DNA from: Pyrocephalus nanus
Lineage: Eukaryota > Chordata > Aves > Passeriformes > Tyrannidae
NCBI GenBank assembly: GCA_038380795.1
Contig: CM076261.1
Span: 38,279,866-38,343,865, forward strand
Reading direction: 5' to 3'
DNA: 64,000 nucleotides
Below the pieces are notes generated by a model. That model was not told the DNA's origin, ran no database searches, and saw only the letters and a list, made by a program, of their open reading frames with translations. Position numbers and translations under genes: made by a program. Positions 1 through 12,652 of the stretch are shown here, piece by piece (position 1 is the stretch's first letter; every line of letters begins with the position of its first letter).

Positions 1-3000
1 TGTTTTGTGTCTGTCTTGCAGCATAAGAATGCTGAAAACTTCTCTCTATAATTATTCAAATGATTTTTCTTATTCCAGATGATGGCTCCTGCTCTACCTA
101 TTATGTAGTCAAGCAAAGGTATGTCAGTTTAAAGCTACTAAGGGGCAATAAAGGACTGACTGCACAGGGATTAGAGAGATTACCTTTCTCTTTATGTAAC
201 ATGGGAAATGTCTCAGAGCTTTCTGTGAATTTTTAAATCCACTGTTGGATATTTCCTTTCAAGAAAGATGTGGGCGACCTGGAGGCAAATCAGTGAAGGT
301 CTGAGAATAGTTGGAAATCTTGAACATATAACTTACCAGAAAACACTGAAATAATTAAAGTTCTTTAGGGAAAAGAAAACTGGAAAGAGGCACCATGATG
401 ATTTTGAAATTACTAAAAAGCTTCTGTAAAAATGAAGTACAGTATATTCCCTTCATATTGATAGCAGATAGGATAAAAAAACCTCCAAACAGTCAAGGAG
501 GTTTATGGGTTCAAAATTAAGAATCAGCATCCTGATGGTAGGGACAACTGAGAACAGGTTAGTTTATAAAGAAGCAGCAGCATCATTTACCAATTAAGGC
601 TTTTAAAACCAGATTAGCTAATATTCTCCAGTAATTATGTAGCTATAATTGATCTTGCCCAGGGGTAAGCAAGCACACTAAGATGTTCTTTGAGGTTTCT
701 CTGGTCTTATGTTGCATATGCACTTGCCAGCATCAAGCAAGGAAAATAAAGGAGAAATGCCCAGGTTGCTGAAACTGTAGGGGAGCTTTCCTGACTGGAT
801 CATGGCCACCAGCAAAGGCCTGGATTTGTGTCACAACTCATACACAAGTGAGAGCATAGGGTTGTGCAAACCTTGAAGTAAGTTGGAAATTATAGGTAAA
901 AATGAAAATGCCCCCACCCCCTGTACATTTAAAGTGGTGTGTGATTAGATCAGTTCTGATCAATGTGTGTATCCTTTGGCAATTACTAGAGTAATTGATA
1001 TATATATTTATATATGTATATATATATATGTATATGTATAAGATATCCTATAAAAGGATATCTTGCAGTTTTTCAATATGGAAACTAATTGATCTAAAAA
1101 TGAGTGTTCTATTTTATAATTTTTATTAAGTTGTGACACTGAAAGAAAATTGAGTCTAATTCATTGCACAAGTAATAAGATTGAATTTGATAAATTTTAA
1201 AGGGTTTTTTTTCTCCTCCTGTTTAAGTATTTCCCCACTGTAATGGTTTAATATCTTTAGGGTTTGTGGAACACCTACATAATTTTGAATTATATTAAAT
1301 TACTCTCTTTTCTCTGAGCCTGGAGCATTTCATGTACACATAGACAAAAGGGAATCTAATGATGAAGCACATCAGAAAAATCACATCTATATCTGAAATC
1401 TTTGCGTATCTTAGTTTCGCACTTCAGGTCTTTAAATTAAAAAAAAAAAAAATTAAAACCTATTGAAAACTCCAATGACAGGGCTGTCATGGCATGTGCT
1501 ATCTGCTGCAACTTTGCTATGGAAAAATGGGAAACAGAGTAGAAAAACTGTCAGTGTGAGTGCAGAAAGAGGCTACTGTAGCAAGTCGTGATGACAATTA
1601 GGTTCTCTTTTTCCCTGCATGATTTAAAAAGAAGAGATTAATCATTTTCTGAGAAATTCAGAAACTGTAGCAGCTGTGACAGTTACTGTCTTTCAACTCA
1701 AGGCCCATCTGCAGTAATGGTATAGCTAAATGGTTCCTTCCTCTTAACACGAGGAACCTTTCAGTTCCAGCACTGTTCCTGTCACTTCTTCACTACCTGC
1801 TGGTTGGGAGACCCCAATATGTAATTTTGACTGATACTCCACGAATGAAGTTGTTCCAAAGATTGCTATGTTTCAATTAGCTAAACCTTACAGACACAAA
1901 ATTTCAAAAAAACCTTGTGCACTAGTGCTAAATGTGATACATGTTCATTAGCTGACAGATAGCTGTTGGCAGATAAACAGGTCCTTGCTTCTCCCACTTG
2001 AGAAAACTGTATATGCTATTCTGGTTTAGGATCAAAAAGCTGAAGAAACAAAAACATGATGGTGTTTTTATGACTAATTAAATGTCAAATGAATATCCAA
2101 AGGGAAATACCAGAACAAGAGTACTGGAATTTGTTTCTATACTTATTGGTGCCTTAGATGGCTTTGAGTTATGACTACAAAACTAGCAATAAACTAGATT
2201 TCTTATTGGATTTTTTTATGTGTCTCTTGCCATGCTTTTGGTCTGAAATGCATGTCAATTGGCTTTGTGGTGATTAGCTGGTGACTGATTTTCTCAGAGC
2301 AAATGGGGAAAATAAAATTATTCTTCTATAGAGCCTGCAGCAGACTAATTTTAGTTCAAAGAGAACTACCCTCCTCCTCTTCCATGAGTCCTACAGAGAT
2401 CTGAGGTCTGAGACTTGAGTAGCTCAGTATGAGGAGAATGTGGCAAGAGAGGACTGGGAGGTATTATGACCCCAAAACTATGTCAAAATCTAAAGCAGGT
2501 GTGATAAGATTGTATATGTCCCTGTTCTTTTTCTCTTCTCAGCCTCCCTCCTGCTCAAGAATGAGAACCATGAACACATGTCAAGAAAATGAATTTACAG
2601 CACTACTTATGTTCCCTTTGAACTGGTCCAAGGCTTTTTAGCAGTTCAAGCTTTGCTGACTCAAGGTGGAAAGCAAAATAATGGAGAATTTGGGAGGATG
2701 AAGGAGTGCTTTTACTCTCTATTTTCAACCAGGCAAAAGTTATTATGGTGACAGGAGCAGCTGCAGGAAAGGAAACAGGAACAAGGAAAGTGTTGCTAAA
2801 TTTAGTAGTACAGAGTAGAACCATATGCAGTTGATCCCTATCTTTAATTTCCTTCTTGGTTTTCTAACTATTTTCCTCAATAATTGTGATGTCAGTGCTT
2901 TTCTGCCCTTGAGAGCTCAATCTTCTTTAGCTGCATTCCCTGTTCATTCCTAGCCTGTCTTAAAAATATCTTCTGCAACAGGAAGTTAACTGCCAGAAAA

Positions 3001-5667
3001 ACTTTATTTCCTTTCTTTCTCCTGAAAAAGAGAGGATCCAAACATTTCTCCTGAAGTCTTCATTTCACTGCTGCATGCTCATCTGAGAAGAACGTAGCAA
3101 CAGTCCCCTAGTGTAGTGTGTGTAGTTCCACTACTGTCCCACTGAAGAGTTGCAAAACATTGCCATTTCCCATGACATTTGTCAGAAGGGTATTGGAGTA
3201 CAGCTCTCTTTATTGTAGAATGATATGGCTGCTGGACTGCTTCATTAATTCTTGCAGATATAAAGTCACTAGGGCAGCCGTTATTTCTTTATGGACTGTT
3301 ACTTGCATCCATGTTATGCATGCACGTTATGGTACATGCATGACACACAGCATGCAGACACAGCATAAGTTAAAAAAAAAGTGCTGTGAGCAGAAAATGG
3401 TAGAACTAAATTACAGACATTAAAGCTAATAGAATTATTACCTGGAAGGATGTACTTCATCCCCTTAGCACTGTTGTAACTATATTCTTCAAATGAACTT
3501 TCCAGGCTCTTTTCTATTTATTCCATCAATACAGTTTCAATTACATCATTTGGACATGATACCAGCATGCTGTGGTTTTCTCCCCTTAGGTGCTTTTTCC
3601 TGATCTTCTTTCTCTGATTGGTACAACTCCTAGTACTGTCTCTACCTTCTTTTTACTAACCTAGTTACATATTCTTTAACAGCAAAGAAGCAAATACAAT
3701 TTACGGGAATAGACATAGAAAACAAACCTTGTATTTTAACAGCTAATTTAATTTAGGTTCTTAATAGGAGATGCCTGAAAGATCAAGGGGACAGATCACC
3801 CAGTGCCTGGAAAAAAAAACTTACCACATCTCTTACAGGCCTACAAACACTAAATCATTTTAAAACTGGTTTCCAAGTAAGAGTTTGGGGTTTCTTTTCT
3901 ATGCTATAAAGTCATGATTCTCTTAACTTGGACAGATTTCCTGGCAAAGTGCTGTTTTTTGTTAAAGAGGTAAAGGGTCTTTAAGAGGTCATTTCAATTT
4001 CTACAGGACCACTTGCTGGTTAATACATGCATTTAGAATATACTGGAAAATACTATTTGTATGATATGGGTTATCAGCAGTGATGAAAGACCAGTAGGGT
4101 TCTTTTGAAGTTGCTGACTCTTCTGTAAAGACGTGTAATGATTTGTGAAATTTTTATCAAGGGTTATTATTAAGCAAAGTCTTTCTATGAGACTCTCATC
4201 TGTCATTCTTAGGCACCAGTGAAAATCTTGTTTAGTATCCTGCTTTCAATCTGAATGTCTACCTACCTTTTAAAGGATACTGATGTAGATGGTTCTGGTC
4301 CTGCTATGAAGCCTGCCAGGCTATGCCTCTCTCTCACACTGAAGTCGTTCAAACTGAGGTAGTGAACAGTAAAGAGGAAAGAAGTGAGGCTTTACAGCCT
4401 TTTGACAATTTTAAATACAGCTTGCATAGAGAATTGTGTGGGCTTTGAGTGTCACTTGTATCTTGACCCAGCTTCATCTCTGTCAGGATGCTATCAGTTT
4501 CCCTTCTCTTTCTGAAGTCTGTATTTTTCTCTCAGCACCACTGTTTCCATCTGTCTCCAGTTTTTGTTCTTTCTTCCCCACCCTTCCCATCTAATGCTTG
4601 TGCCCATGCTTCAGTTAAACCCTAGCAACCCTCTCTTTGCCTCCAGGGGAGGCAGATCCAGCCTGCCCGATAACGTGTTCAAGCAAAGAATCACTTGCAG
4701 CGTTGACAAAATGATCTCCTGTCAGATGCCTTCATGGTTTAGGAGGCGGTTGCCATATTGAAGGGTGTTTGTTTTACTGTGGTTTTGTGCAGCAGCACAA
4801 GAGACATGTAGTGGGACCCAACCCAAAACCCAGCAGGCACTCACAGAGCTGCATAATCCGGACAGGGAAGACCATTTTTGGAGTAGTAACTGTAGGAGTT
4901 TGAGCCTCATATGGTTCTCCAGTGTATCCATGCTTTTGTTCAGATAGTGTAGGATGTTGGAGTACTAACTACTGGGATAGCTCTGCATAGCACAGGTCTT
5001 CACAGAGACCTGAGAAATCTTTTTGGTTGTTAAAATTTCTGAAACTTCTGAAAGGAAATAAAGTTGATTGGAGTAAATCCTGACTAGCTCAGGTCTTCAG
5101 AATACTAAAGTTCAGCAATATAAAGGGCTATTACCAAGCCAAAAAGCAGCTGAGTTTCCTTGGAGTGAAGTCTCCTGCAAGAGTCAGTCTGCTCAGAGAG
5201 ATGTAGCTACTGATTATTTATTCTCCTGGATATAACAGCAAGCAGTAAATCCACTAGAAACTGAAGTTGTTTTTTGACAGAGCATTTAGCAGTTGAAACA
5301 TCTACAGTAAAAAGTGACAGGAAAAATGGGGAAGCAAAAAGCAAGGTAATAGAGGTAAGTCAGGTTGCTGATTGGAAGAAAACAGACTAAGCAGAGAAAT
5401 TATTTTGGTAGTTATATAGCTGACTAGTTCAGAGGCAGAAAAGCCTTCTGACCATAGCCAAATTCTTTAAAATCCAGTCAATGTGACCCTGTTATTTTGT
5501 CTCTTATGGATTATGGCTATTAGCAGAAGGCTACAGTGTTCATGAGTATTTTAGGCTGTATGCAGACTCCTAATCTAGTTGGAAAAAAAGAGGAACCACT
5601 GAATATGCGTGTCAGACTTCAGTACAGTCATATCCCACCACACCCATTCATGATTATTCTGAAACAT
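1..5667. other. Unique AT-rich non-coding stretch
   Basis: I see no gene here. Open frames are all about 100 codons or shorter, lack flanking splice-like context and show no recognisable motif. The stretch holds a TA-rich microsatellite near 997-1040, an A-run near 1439-1453, and small hairpins at 479-504 and 1040-1064. The 4560-4950 part is slightly less AT-rich but matches nothing I know. It could be intronic or intergenic; the sequence alone does not decide. Confidence 0.6.
997..1040. repeat. TA/TATG microsatellite
   Basis: An imperfect alternating TA tract with interspersed ATG units. It runs directly into a 9-bp perfect inverted repeat (1040-1048 against 1056-1064, 7-nt loop). Ordinary simple repeat, probably variable in length between individuals. 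Confidence 0.85.
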
Positions 5668-6338
5668 CTTGGAAGGGGTCTGGTGGAAAAGGACCTGTGG
5701 GTGCTAGTCAACAGCTGGTTGAACATGAAGAAGTGTGCTCAGGTGGCCAAGAAGGCAAATGACATCCTTGCCTGTATCAGGAATAGCGTGGCCAGCAGGA
5801 CAAGGTCAGTCCTTGGCACTGGTGAGGTCACACCTTGAATCCTGGGTTCGGTTCTGAGACCTTTGGAGAAAGATGCTGAGGTGCTGGAGTGTGTCCAGAG
5901 AAGGACAGCAAAGGTGGTGAAGAGTCTAGAGAGTAAGTCATATCAGGAGCAGCTGAGGGAACTGGGTTTATTTAGCCTTGAGAAAAGGAGACTCAGGGAA
6001 GACCTTATTGCTCTCTACAACTACATGAAAGGAAGCTGTAGCCAGGTGAGGATCAGCCTCTTCTCCCAGGCAACTGACAACAGGATGAGAGGACATAGCC
6101 TCAAGCTTCAACAGAGGAGGTTTAGGTTGGACATGAAGAAGAATTTCCTCTCTGAAAGGGTGGTCAGTCATTGGAAAAGGCTGCCTAGGGAAGTGGTAGA
6201 GTCACCATCCCTGGAAGTGCTCAAGAAAAGACTGGATGTGGCACTTAGTGGTATGATTTAGTTGACATGGTGGTGTTTGGTCAAAGGTTGGACTCAAAGA
6301 TTGTGGAATTATTTACCAAACTTAGTGATTCTGTGACT
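5668..6338 (+). mobile_element. CR1 LINE 3' fragment (5'-truncated)
   Basis: This is the 3' end of a CR1 non-LTR retrotransposon, sense on the + strand. The translated part corresponds to the C-terminal region of the CR1 reverse transcriptase ORF2. Recognisable blocks are CAQVAKKAN (about 5737-5763), [10 protein letters not shown] (about 5782-5811), VQRRTAK (about 5893-5913) and [17 protein letters not shown] (about 5953-6003). The frame is interrupted by a TGA at 5836-5838, where related copies have an arginine-type CGA codon. A short deletion before it removes part of the IVPLYSAL region. A single ATTCTGTG-like unit near 6328-6336 marks the 3' end. 5' truncation is the normal outcome of CR1 target-primed reverse transcription. 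The copy is old and cannot move. Confidence 0.95.
5863..6261 (+). pseudogene. CR1 ORF2 C-terminal remnant
   Basis: A 132-codon open frame inside the CR1 fragment, in the same frame as the upstream remnant and split from it by the stop at 5836-5838. It encodes the tail of the CR1 ORF2 protein, downstream of the catalytic reverse-transcriptase palm: VQRR, then [13 protein letters not shown], then a stretch ending [18 protein letters not shown]. It carries no catalytic residues. The ATG at 5863 is incidental, not a true start. It is a fossil of retrotransposon coding sequence, not a host gene. Confidence 0.9.
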
Positions 6339-6657
6339 CTAAGTGGAGCCACATGCCTTGCATGTGCATGCTCAACTTTTGCTTCCCTGCAGTTTGCAAA
6401 GTCACTGGTGCTGTTGTAGACTGTGTGGAAAAAACAAAGTGCTAAAAATGTCTGTAAATACCAGAAATTTCTTCTAGATTCTTGATTTCTGGTTTAGAAA
6501 AACATTCCTTATTTAATACTTGTTTTATTAGTCAGTGCTTTTGCCCTTTGGTTAGTCACTGGACGTTAGGTTGACTGCTAACTTTCAGTCTTTCCTCATT
6601 TGCAATGAATTGAAATAATTAGAGGGGGATTTTTTCTGCTTCTGACCACTTTATCTT

Positions 6658-6766
6658 TGGTTTTGATTTTTTTTGGTTTGTTTTTGGTTTTTTGTTGGTT
6701 TTCTTTGTTTGTTTGTTTTGTTGTGGTTTTTGTTTGTTTTTTTTGTTGTTTTTTTGGGGTTTTTAA
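6658..6766. repeat. T/G-rich low-complexity tract (TTTG-like)
   Basis: About 110 bp of almost only T and G on the + strand, with repeated TTTG and TTTTTTGG units and no regular period. Its A/C-rich complement could reflect an old poly(A)-like or CAAA microsatellite. No adjoining retroposed sequence is recognisable. Confidence 0.85.
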
Positions 6767-7655
6767 ATTGACATTTTTTTCTTTGAGTTCATTTGTATTC
6801 TACCCTTGAAAAGCTTTTTAATGGTCTTAAACCCTTTGTGAGCTCTAGGACTGAGACTCTTCCAAACAATTTTAGTCACCAGTATTTTTTACCCTGGAAT
6901 ACACAAGACAAAACTAGCCATTCAAAAAACTCCCCAATGAACCCTGTCATCATCACAGTGGATGTTATAACTGTACATCATTAAGATATAAGAAAAGCTA
7001 GCAAACCATTACATTATTACTTGAATTAGAATCCAAGTAGATTTCATTTGCCCCTAAATGCCAATTGTAACAAGTGTATTCCTTCTCTCTGCCTGTAACT
7101 AGGCTCATTAATCTCAGCAGGGTAGGACTAAGGGAGGGCCTGTTCAAGGGAATCATACATGCTGTTAAAAATATGTGAAAGGTTTTGTCTACCCACTGGG
7201 AGACTAAGGTAATTCTTCTTTTTTTATTATTTATGAGAAATTTTACAATCCTACTTTTAAGCAAACTCATTCAGGTCTTCTGTAATTCAACGTGTTAAAT
7301 CCAAAATATATCTGTTGTGGTAGTTTTCTTCCAGAAGCCTGCTCTTTCAGTAGCATCATAAATTTACAATATGATTTTCTTCTCAGTCAAATTATTCCAG
7401 CAATAAAATTCTGAACATTTGACTTAAAATGCACATTTCAATTTAAATAAAACACCCAATTAATTGAACTGTTTGTAGAGTACATGCTATGACAACAAAA
7501 GTGGTCAAAAGCTAGATTTCAACTCAGATTTCAAAAGCAAGTGATAGCTTTTGGAAGTGTTGGAAGCCTGAGGAGCCTTATTATCAATGGGGTGTAGGAT
7601 CTTATTTGCCAAAGTAATTCTGAAAATACCATCTATTGTTACTGGTCAAAAAACC

Positions 7656-7689
7656 CCAACCAACCAACCAACTAACCAACCAACCAAAA
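7656..7689. repeat. CCAA tetranucleotide microsatellite
   Basis: Roughly eight CCAA/CAAC units with one CTAA interruption. Simple tandem repeat, not CRISPR-like: the units are 4 bp with no spacers. Confidence 0.9.
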
Positions 7690-8141
7690 AGCTATCTTAA
7701 AGAAATAGATAGTGAGCATTACTTGGAATTTTAATCTAGGAAAACAATTTTCACTGGTATTGCAGAAATATTTAAAGAACAATTTCAAGTGAGTGATTTA
7801 ATTTTGCTGGCTTGTTCATCAATAACAGACTTCAATGCTTTCACACTGTTGATGTACCCATAAGATAGTAATTAAACTGTTCTACATAGTCGTCTCTAAG
7901 ATGTTATGATATTACTCTTAGCGGTTGAAACAAGGCAGTTCTGGAATAAAATTATACCTCTGACATAAAATATTAATGGAGGCTGAGAGCTTTTCTCTTG
8001 GGTTTCTTATACATCTCCAGAAAGACTTTGAATTACCAAATGAAAATTAGGTTGTTAGTGAGCTTGTTTAACTTCCATTGAGTCCATTTTAGTAGATGCA
8101 TTGTTTAAATAATAATAAAAAAGTGATATGATTCCCTAACA

Positions 8142-9400
8142 TTGAATGTCTTCTACTTTACTTTGTTCTCACTAGAGTTATCTTGGATGGAAAACACACA
8201 ACCCTCTGAACTCTCAAGTCTATGTCTGTATGTGCAGATGCCATTTTACTGGCCATATTTAGCAATTGCTACTTCTGAGAGAGTCTCATCTCGTTCAGGC
8301 CATGCTTGGGCCAGTAAAGTGGCATTCGTATCAACCCTCATTTCTTCCAGGAACCTTGTATTTGAGAGATCATATGTGAAACCTTACATCATGTCTCCCT
8401 CTACACTGCAGGGCAACGAAGGACAGATGAAGAATCCTCCCCTGTTCTATGTCCCCAGTCCCCTTGGTGCACAAGAGAATCAAAGATCAGTGTCCATGCC
8501 CAGAAAAATCCAGTGGAATGATGAAATAAAACTGAGGCTAACCACCAGCAGATGCTATGACATGCTGGGTCCTTGCAAGTTTTCCCACTCTTCTGCCCCA
8601 TCGTGATGTTCCTACAGACGCTGGGGGCTGGGGTCACAGGGTGCATTTGGGGTGAGCAAGGAGCTGGAGGTATACCTGGCTTGGTGTATATGCTCTGTCC
8701 TGGGATGTGGGGAAGACTGTGCCTAAAGCAGAGATAGTCTCTGGAGCTTTGCCAGAAAGGAGGGCAAGGGGAAGATCTTTAGGCTGTTGCCTTGCTCCAG
8801 ACCAAAAAATTGTTGCTGTTTTTAGCTCTATGAGCTGAGACTGAACAGCTCCCATCAATGCAAGCATACCAAAGCAGGGGCTGGAAGATGTGCAGCCAAG
8901 ATGTAAGGGCTTATGTGCTGAATGGCATGGGCAGAACCAGACCCAGTCTCAGCAGGGACAAAGGAGTAGCAACACGTTGCATGGAGTGGAAGCTTGGGCC
9001 ACAGCAGCAAATGTTCATCTAGAGAGGGCCTCAGGACCCTTTTGCCCTCCAGTATAGAAAGCAAGGATAAAAGAAACAATAGATGACTGTCACACTATGG
9101 GCAAATCATTTCCAAGTGCTTTGCATCAGCATATTGAGGCATGGCACTGAGCCTGACTCGGTTTACTCAGCTTGATATAAGTCCAGACTGGGGGATTGTC
9201 TTTGCTCTGTGTGGCTTAAAACAAAATAGTTACTAAAAAGGGATGGATGGAAAATCAGGATCAATCTCTGCCTGACCAAAGAGTAAAGCTGGATCCTTCT
9301 GGTCCCTAGTTCAGTGTGCCAGAACTCCTTATGCCTTGAGCGACTCATAATGCTGTAGTTGCTGCACTGGCACTGACTGAATTGGACAACCTAAATTCAT
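8142..9400. other. GC-raised block with open frames, unidentified
   Basis: By eye this block is richer in G and C than its AT-rich surroundings, most clearly from about 8400. On the + strand, 8142-8606 is open for 154 codons. On the - strand, frames of 60-81 codons follow each other at 8401-8646, 8634-8867, 8855-9079 and 9163-9348, in different frames. None shows a recognisable domain, signal peptide or retroviral motif (no YxDD, no protease DTG). It could be an old decayed transposable element, a non-coding RNA locus or simply a GC-richer unique segment. I do not call a gene. Confidence 0.3.
8238..8325. repeat. 17-bp inverted repeat, 54-bp spacer
   Basis: The arm at 8238-8254 is the reverse complement of 8309-8325 at 16 of 17 positions. 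The one mismatch would be a U-G wobble in a + strand transcript, so the RNA stem could pair throughout. The loop contains further short self-complementary pieces. It could be a hairpin in a transcript, a remnant of a small inverted-repeat transposon, or chance. Confidence 0.6.
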
Positions 9401-10949
9401 ACGGGAGAATGGGTAGTATCTCAGTCCTTCAAGACACCGTTTTCTCTTCAAGGTTCTTGAAGCCATCAACTCCCACAGCTGCCTTATTTTCTCTACAGCA
9501 CCAGGAGAAGAGGAAAGTTTAATGTCAGTTTTCTAGTTTCAGTTTTGATTATGGTCTCTATGTCTGTATACATCTAATCAGATACCTTCAAATGCTACAC
9601 AGAAAATGCTGAGTCAGGACATAAAGGTTAGCCAGATAAAGATGCACAAGAAATCAGACGTAGGAGAAGGTTAAGGCTATTATTTAAATGCTATTCAAGT
9701 TAAGTAAGATATAATGATAGGCACAATGTAGCTTTTTGTGTGCCTCTTAACTTTTGTAAAATACAAATAATTCATACAAGGAGGGTGAGCCTGCTATTGC
9801 AGTGAAAATCAAATTAAAATTCACAAGACTTCATTTGGTCTGGATACAACTGGATCAAAATATTTGCCCTCAGATGATACTGGAAAACTTCAGGATAATA
9901 ATATAGACCCTCATTCCTATCTCCTTTTTCTTTCCAGGACTGGGTTGGGAATTGAAGAATTCATCTGCATCAGATAATACTGTCAATAGTCTTTTACCTT
10001 TGGCCTTCCCAGGAATCCATAGCTGTCCTATTAGTAGATACTATGATGACAGTTCTTCCTACAGGAAAAGAAGAAGATCTTAGAACACAGTTTCCCTTTC
10101 TTATGAGTGTAAGGAGCAGTGCACATAGAGATACATTCATTTATATATGACCACATTTGTATATGTGCATATATACATACATGAATATAAAGAATTAGGA
10201 GTCATAATTAACACAACTGGTTACTGTTTTTTCCTAAATTTTAGGTAATTGCATTAGTCTTTATGAAGGGCTTGAGTTCTTCTTTGTTTTGTTGTAATGA
10301 ATAAAAATGTTCTGCGTTTTGAAGGAGCTAGAGGAGGAAAAAGAGAGAGGAGCAGAAGCAAACAATGATCACAGTAATGTGCACACATCTCCCCTCTATC
10401 CCCACTTCTTTTTCAACTAGCTTCACTACTGGATATGTGATTAGGTGCAGAAACCTTTCTGATAGCTTTATTAAAGACCTGTCAATGATATATTTTTGGA
10501 AAGGTATTAACAGCCAAATCTCTCTTTTTAAATTATGTTTTAACCTCACTTAGGTAACTTACATGTCTAGAACAATGCGTAGGAAAGAAGCAGCTGAAAG
10601 GGTTCACAGAGTGCTCAATGCCAAAATTCTCTTTTTGGTTTTTTACATGATTATTTTAGTCCGTACAAAATAATCTGTGTTTTTTTAGTTTAGCATTTAA
10701 TTTCAGTAAATTTTACTACATCTAGTCTTTAAATGGTTTAAAAATGTATGCTCATGGTGCTGGGATTACCTGCAACTACCTGGACCACAATACAATTTCC
10801 CAGGAACTAAACAGCTTTCAGCTGATGCATTTGAGCAGTGTCTGCTGATACTGTCAGCAGAAGGACTGTCTTCCTTCATCATTTGAAGTTATATATATTT
10901 TATTGGAAAAATATCTTCCTTGTTGTTAATCAGGAAATGGTGATTTGTG

Positions 10950-11440
10950 AAGGATGAGGATCTCTGTGACAAATACACAGCTCCAGATTACAACTGCCGC
11001 AAAGTTTGGGCATACTCAAATTCAGGAGTTCTGGGAGCTTGGTGGTGCATTTTTTTTTCCTCTAACCCATTGAGAAATAAAAGCGAAGAGATTAATCTTC
11101 TTTGGTGGTGTGTTCCCTACAAGCAGCCATTGGCAGAAATTGGCAACTGGGCGCTCTCTCTGTTAGAGAGGCAAGGAAAGGCTCGGTTGCAGGGATGCTG
11201 GTTGCTGATTACAGGACACTCGGGCACTTCCTGCAAACTCCCACATGGTGGCAGAGGCAGCTCACGTTAACAAACAGCTTTGTCCGGCTGCAGGTGGAGG
11301 AATATCTGGGAATATTAAATCTGGAAACGTCTTGCTGATTAGCTATAGGATGGTGCAAAGTGTTCAGGACAGTTGTCTTTGAATACCCTCTTCTCTGTGC
11401 CCTCTGGATACTCCAGCTTCTCCTTGCAGGTACATAATGC
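10950..11440. other. GC- and CpG-raised segment, possible regulatory or exonic element
   Basis: Within a generally CpG-poor window, this segment holds several CpG dinucleotides close together (about 11148-11330) and is visibly GC-richer. Two overlapping + strand frames (10947-11270, 107 codons; 11102-11338, 78 codons) stay open, but neither is recognisable. It ends in pyrimidine-rich text with a TTGCAG|GT-like string near 11425-11432, a weak splice-site look-alike. Candidates are a non-coding conserved element, a promoter or 5' exon, or an old repeat. Nothing seen here decides between them. Confidence 0.25.
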
Positions 11441-12646
11441 CGATATTAGCTATCTTGGGGCAAATTTGGTGTCAGAAATGAAATGTTAGAATTGTTTTCT
11501 GGAAAGCTCCAAATTTTTCTTTCTCTTTGTTAAAGCTTCTAAACCTTAACTGTTTCCTTACACTGTGCTTTGTTGCTCTGTGAATAATGTCTGCAAGTGA
11601 CCTGGAAAAGAAGTGAGAAAAGAAACATCTGTAATTTCCTAGCAAAGGAAAAATTACAACTAATGCTCTAAGGGTTGGGACTTAGGGAAGGCATGAAGGC
11701 ACTGAATGTAATCTCAAAAGACCTCACATCAATAGGAGCTAATATCGATTCACACTTTTGCAATGTTGCAGTGTTACAGCACAAAGCAAACATTGCACAT
11801 TGTGAATCTGTGTTAATTTTATTTTGTGGGTCTGTCTGCACTCATCCCTCAGTGGTAAAGATCTTAAGGCCTGAGAAAAAATAATTCATTTTCTGTATCT
11901 TTCTTAACAGCAGGAAAAGAAAGTTTCATGTACAGAAAGAGAAAGAAGTGAAACTGGAGCCCCTGAGAGATTTCCTTTTGGACTTCATGATTTTAAACCA
12001 CAGGCCTGGTTACCACCAATATATGAAGACAGTTTGAAAATAAGGTGTGAAATTTAGGACATTGTCTTGTGCTAGTAAAAACAGACTGAAAATTTCTGCA
12101 TCTCTCCTCAGGGTGTGAAATGCGTTATCCTTTTCTAACATCTCCTTTTCTCTCTGTAGTCCTTACCTTAAGGAAATAAGCAATGACCTATATCTTGCCT
12201 AGAAAGATCTCCTTTACCTCAGGTACTTAGAAGGGAAGAAGGTCTGGTCTTTCTGTTGGGTTGTTCTCTACACCTGTGAAAATGCTAAGAGCAGAATCTG
12301 GACCTGGTCAGGGGTTTGTACCAGATTTGTTCTGTTGTCTCCCACTCCATCTCTGCCTCAGGAGAAAGATGCCTGTTCTTGTTCGTACTGATGGCTTCTG
12401 TCAGGAAGGTGTGTACATGTGGTTTTTTTTTTTCCTCTTACTGAGTGTACTGCCACACAGGCCCTTTGGAAGATCATTCTTGCTTCACATGGTGGAAATG
12501 ACACTGGGAGAAGACTGAAGAGAACAGGTACGGTAAAAGAAGGGAAAGGAGAAAGATTTAACCCTTGAGCAAAAATAAGTACAAAACAGCAGAGTACAAG
12601 AAATCCACAATCAAAATGATATAGTGACAGAGAGGCTAAGGATAAC

Positions 12647-12652
12647 CTTTGT
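12647..12652. repeat. Left target-site duplication CTTTGT
   Basis: The six bases directly before the inverted-repeat element are repeated exactly at 12924-12929, directly after it. A 7-bp reading (CTTTGTT) is possible if the element's first T is counted as duplicated target. Confidence 0.75.

Larger units (their letters stand above)
6345..12646. other. Mostly unique non-coding stretch
   Basis: I see no recognisable gene between the first CR1 fragment and the inverted-repeat element. The stretch contains a T/G-rich tract (about 6658-6766), a CCAA repeat (7656-7689), a GC-raised block with a 154-codon frame (8142-9400) and a second GC/CpG-raised block (10950-11440). Each is listed separately. 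The rest is AT-rich with scattered short frames that look random. Confidence 0.55.

Noticed and set aside
479..504. Hairpin AAACCTCC...GGAGGTTT resembling a rho-independent terminator
   Set aside because: The window is vertebrate, so bacterial terminators do not apply, and an 8-bp stem is expected by chance.
1040..1064. 9-bp inverted repeat with TATAAAAG in its loop, as a core promoter
   Set aside because: It borders a TA microsatellite, there is no initiator or downstream gene, and a TATA-like word is expected by chance in AT-rich DNA.
7656..7689. Repeated CCAA units as a CRISPR-like array
   Set aside because: Four-base tandem units without spacers are a microsatellite, and CRISPR arrays are not expected in an animal genome.
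8142..8606. 154-codon + strand frame as a gene
   Set aside because: No recognisable domain or splice context, composition explains the openness, and a frame of this length can arise by chance over 64 kb in six frames.
11425..11432. CAG|GT-like string as a true splice junction
   Set aside because: No coding or transcript evidence joins it; such strings are frequent.
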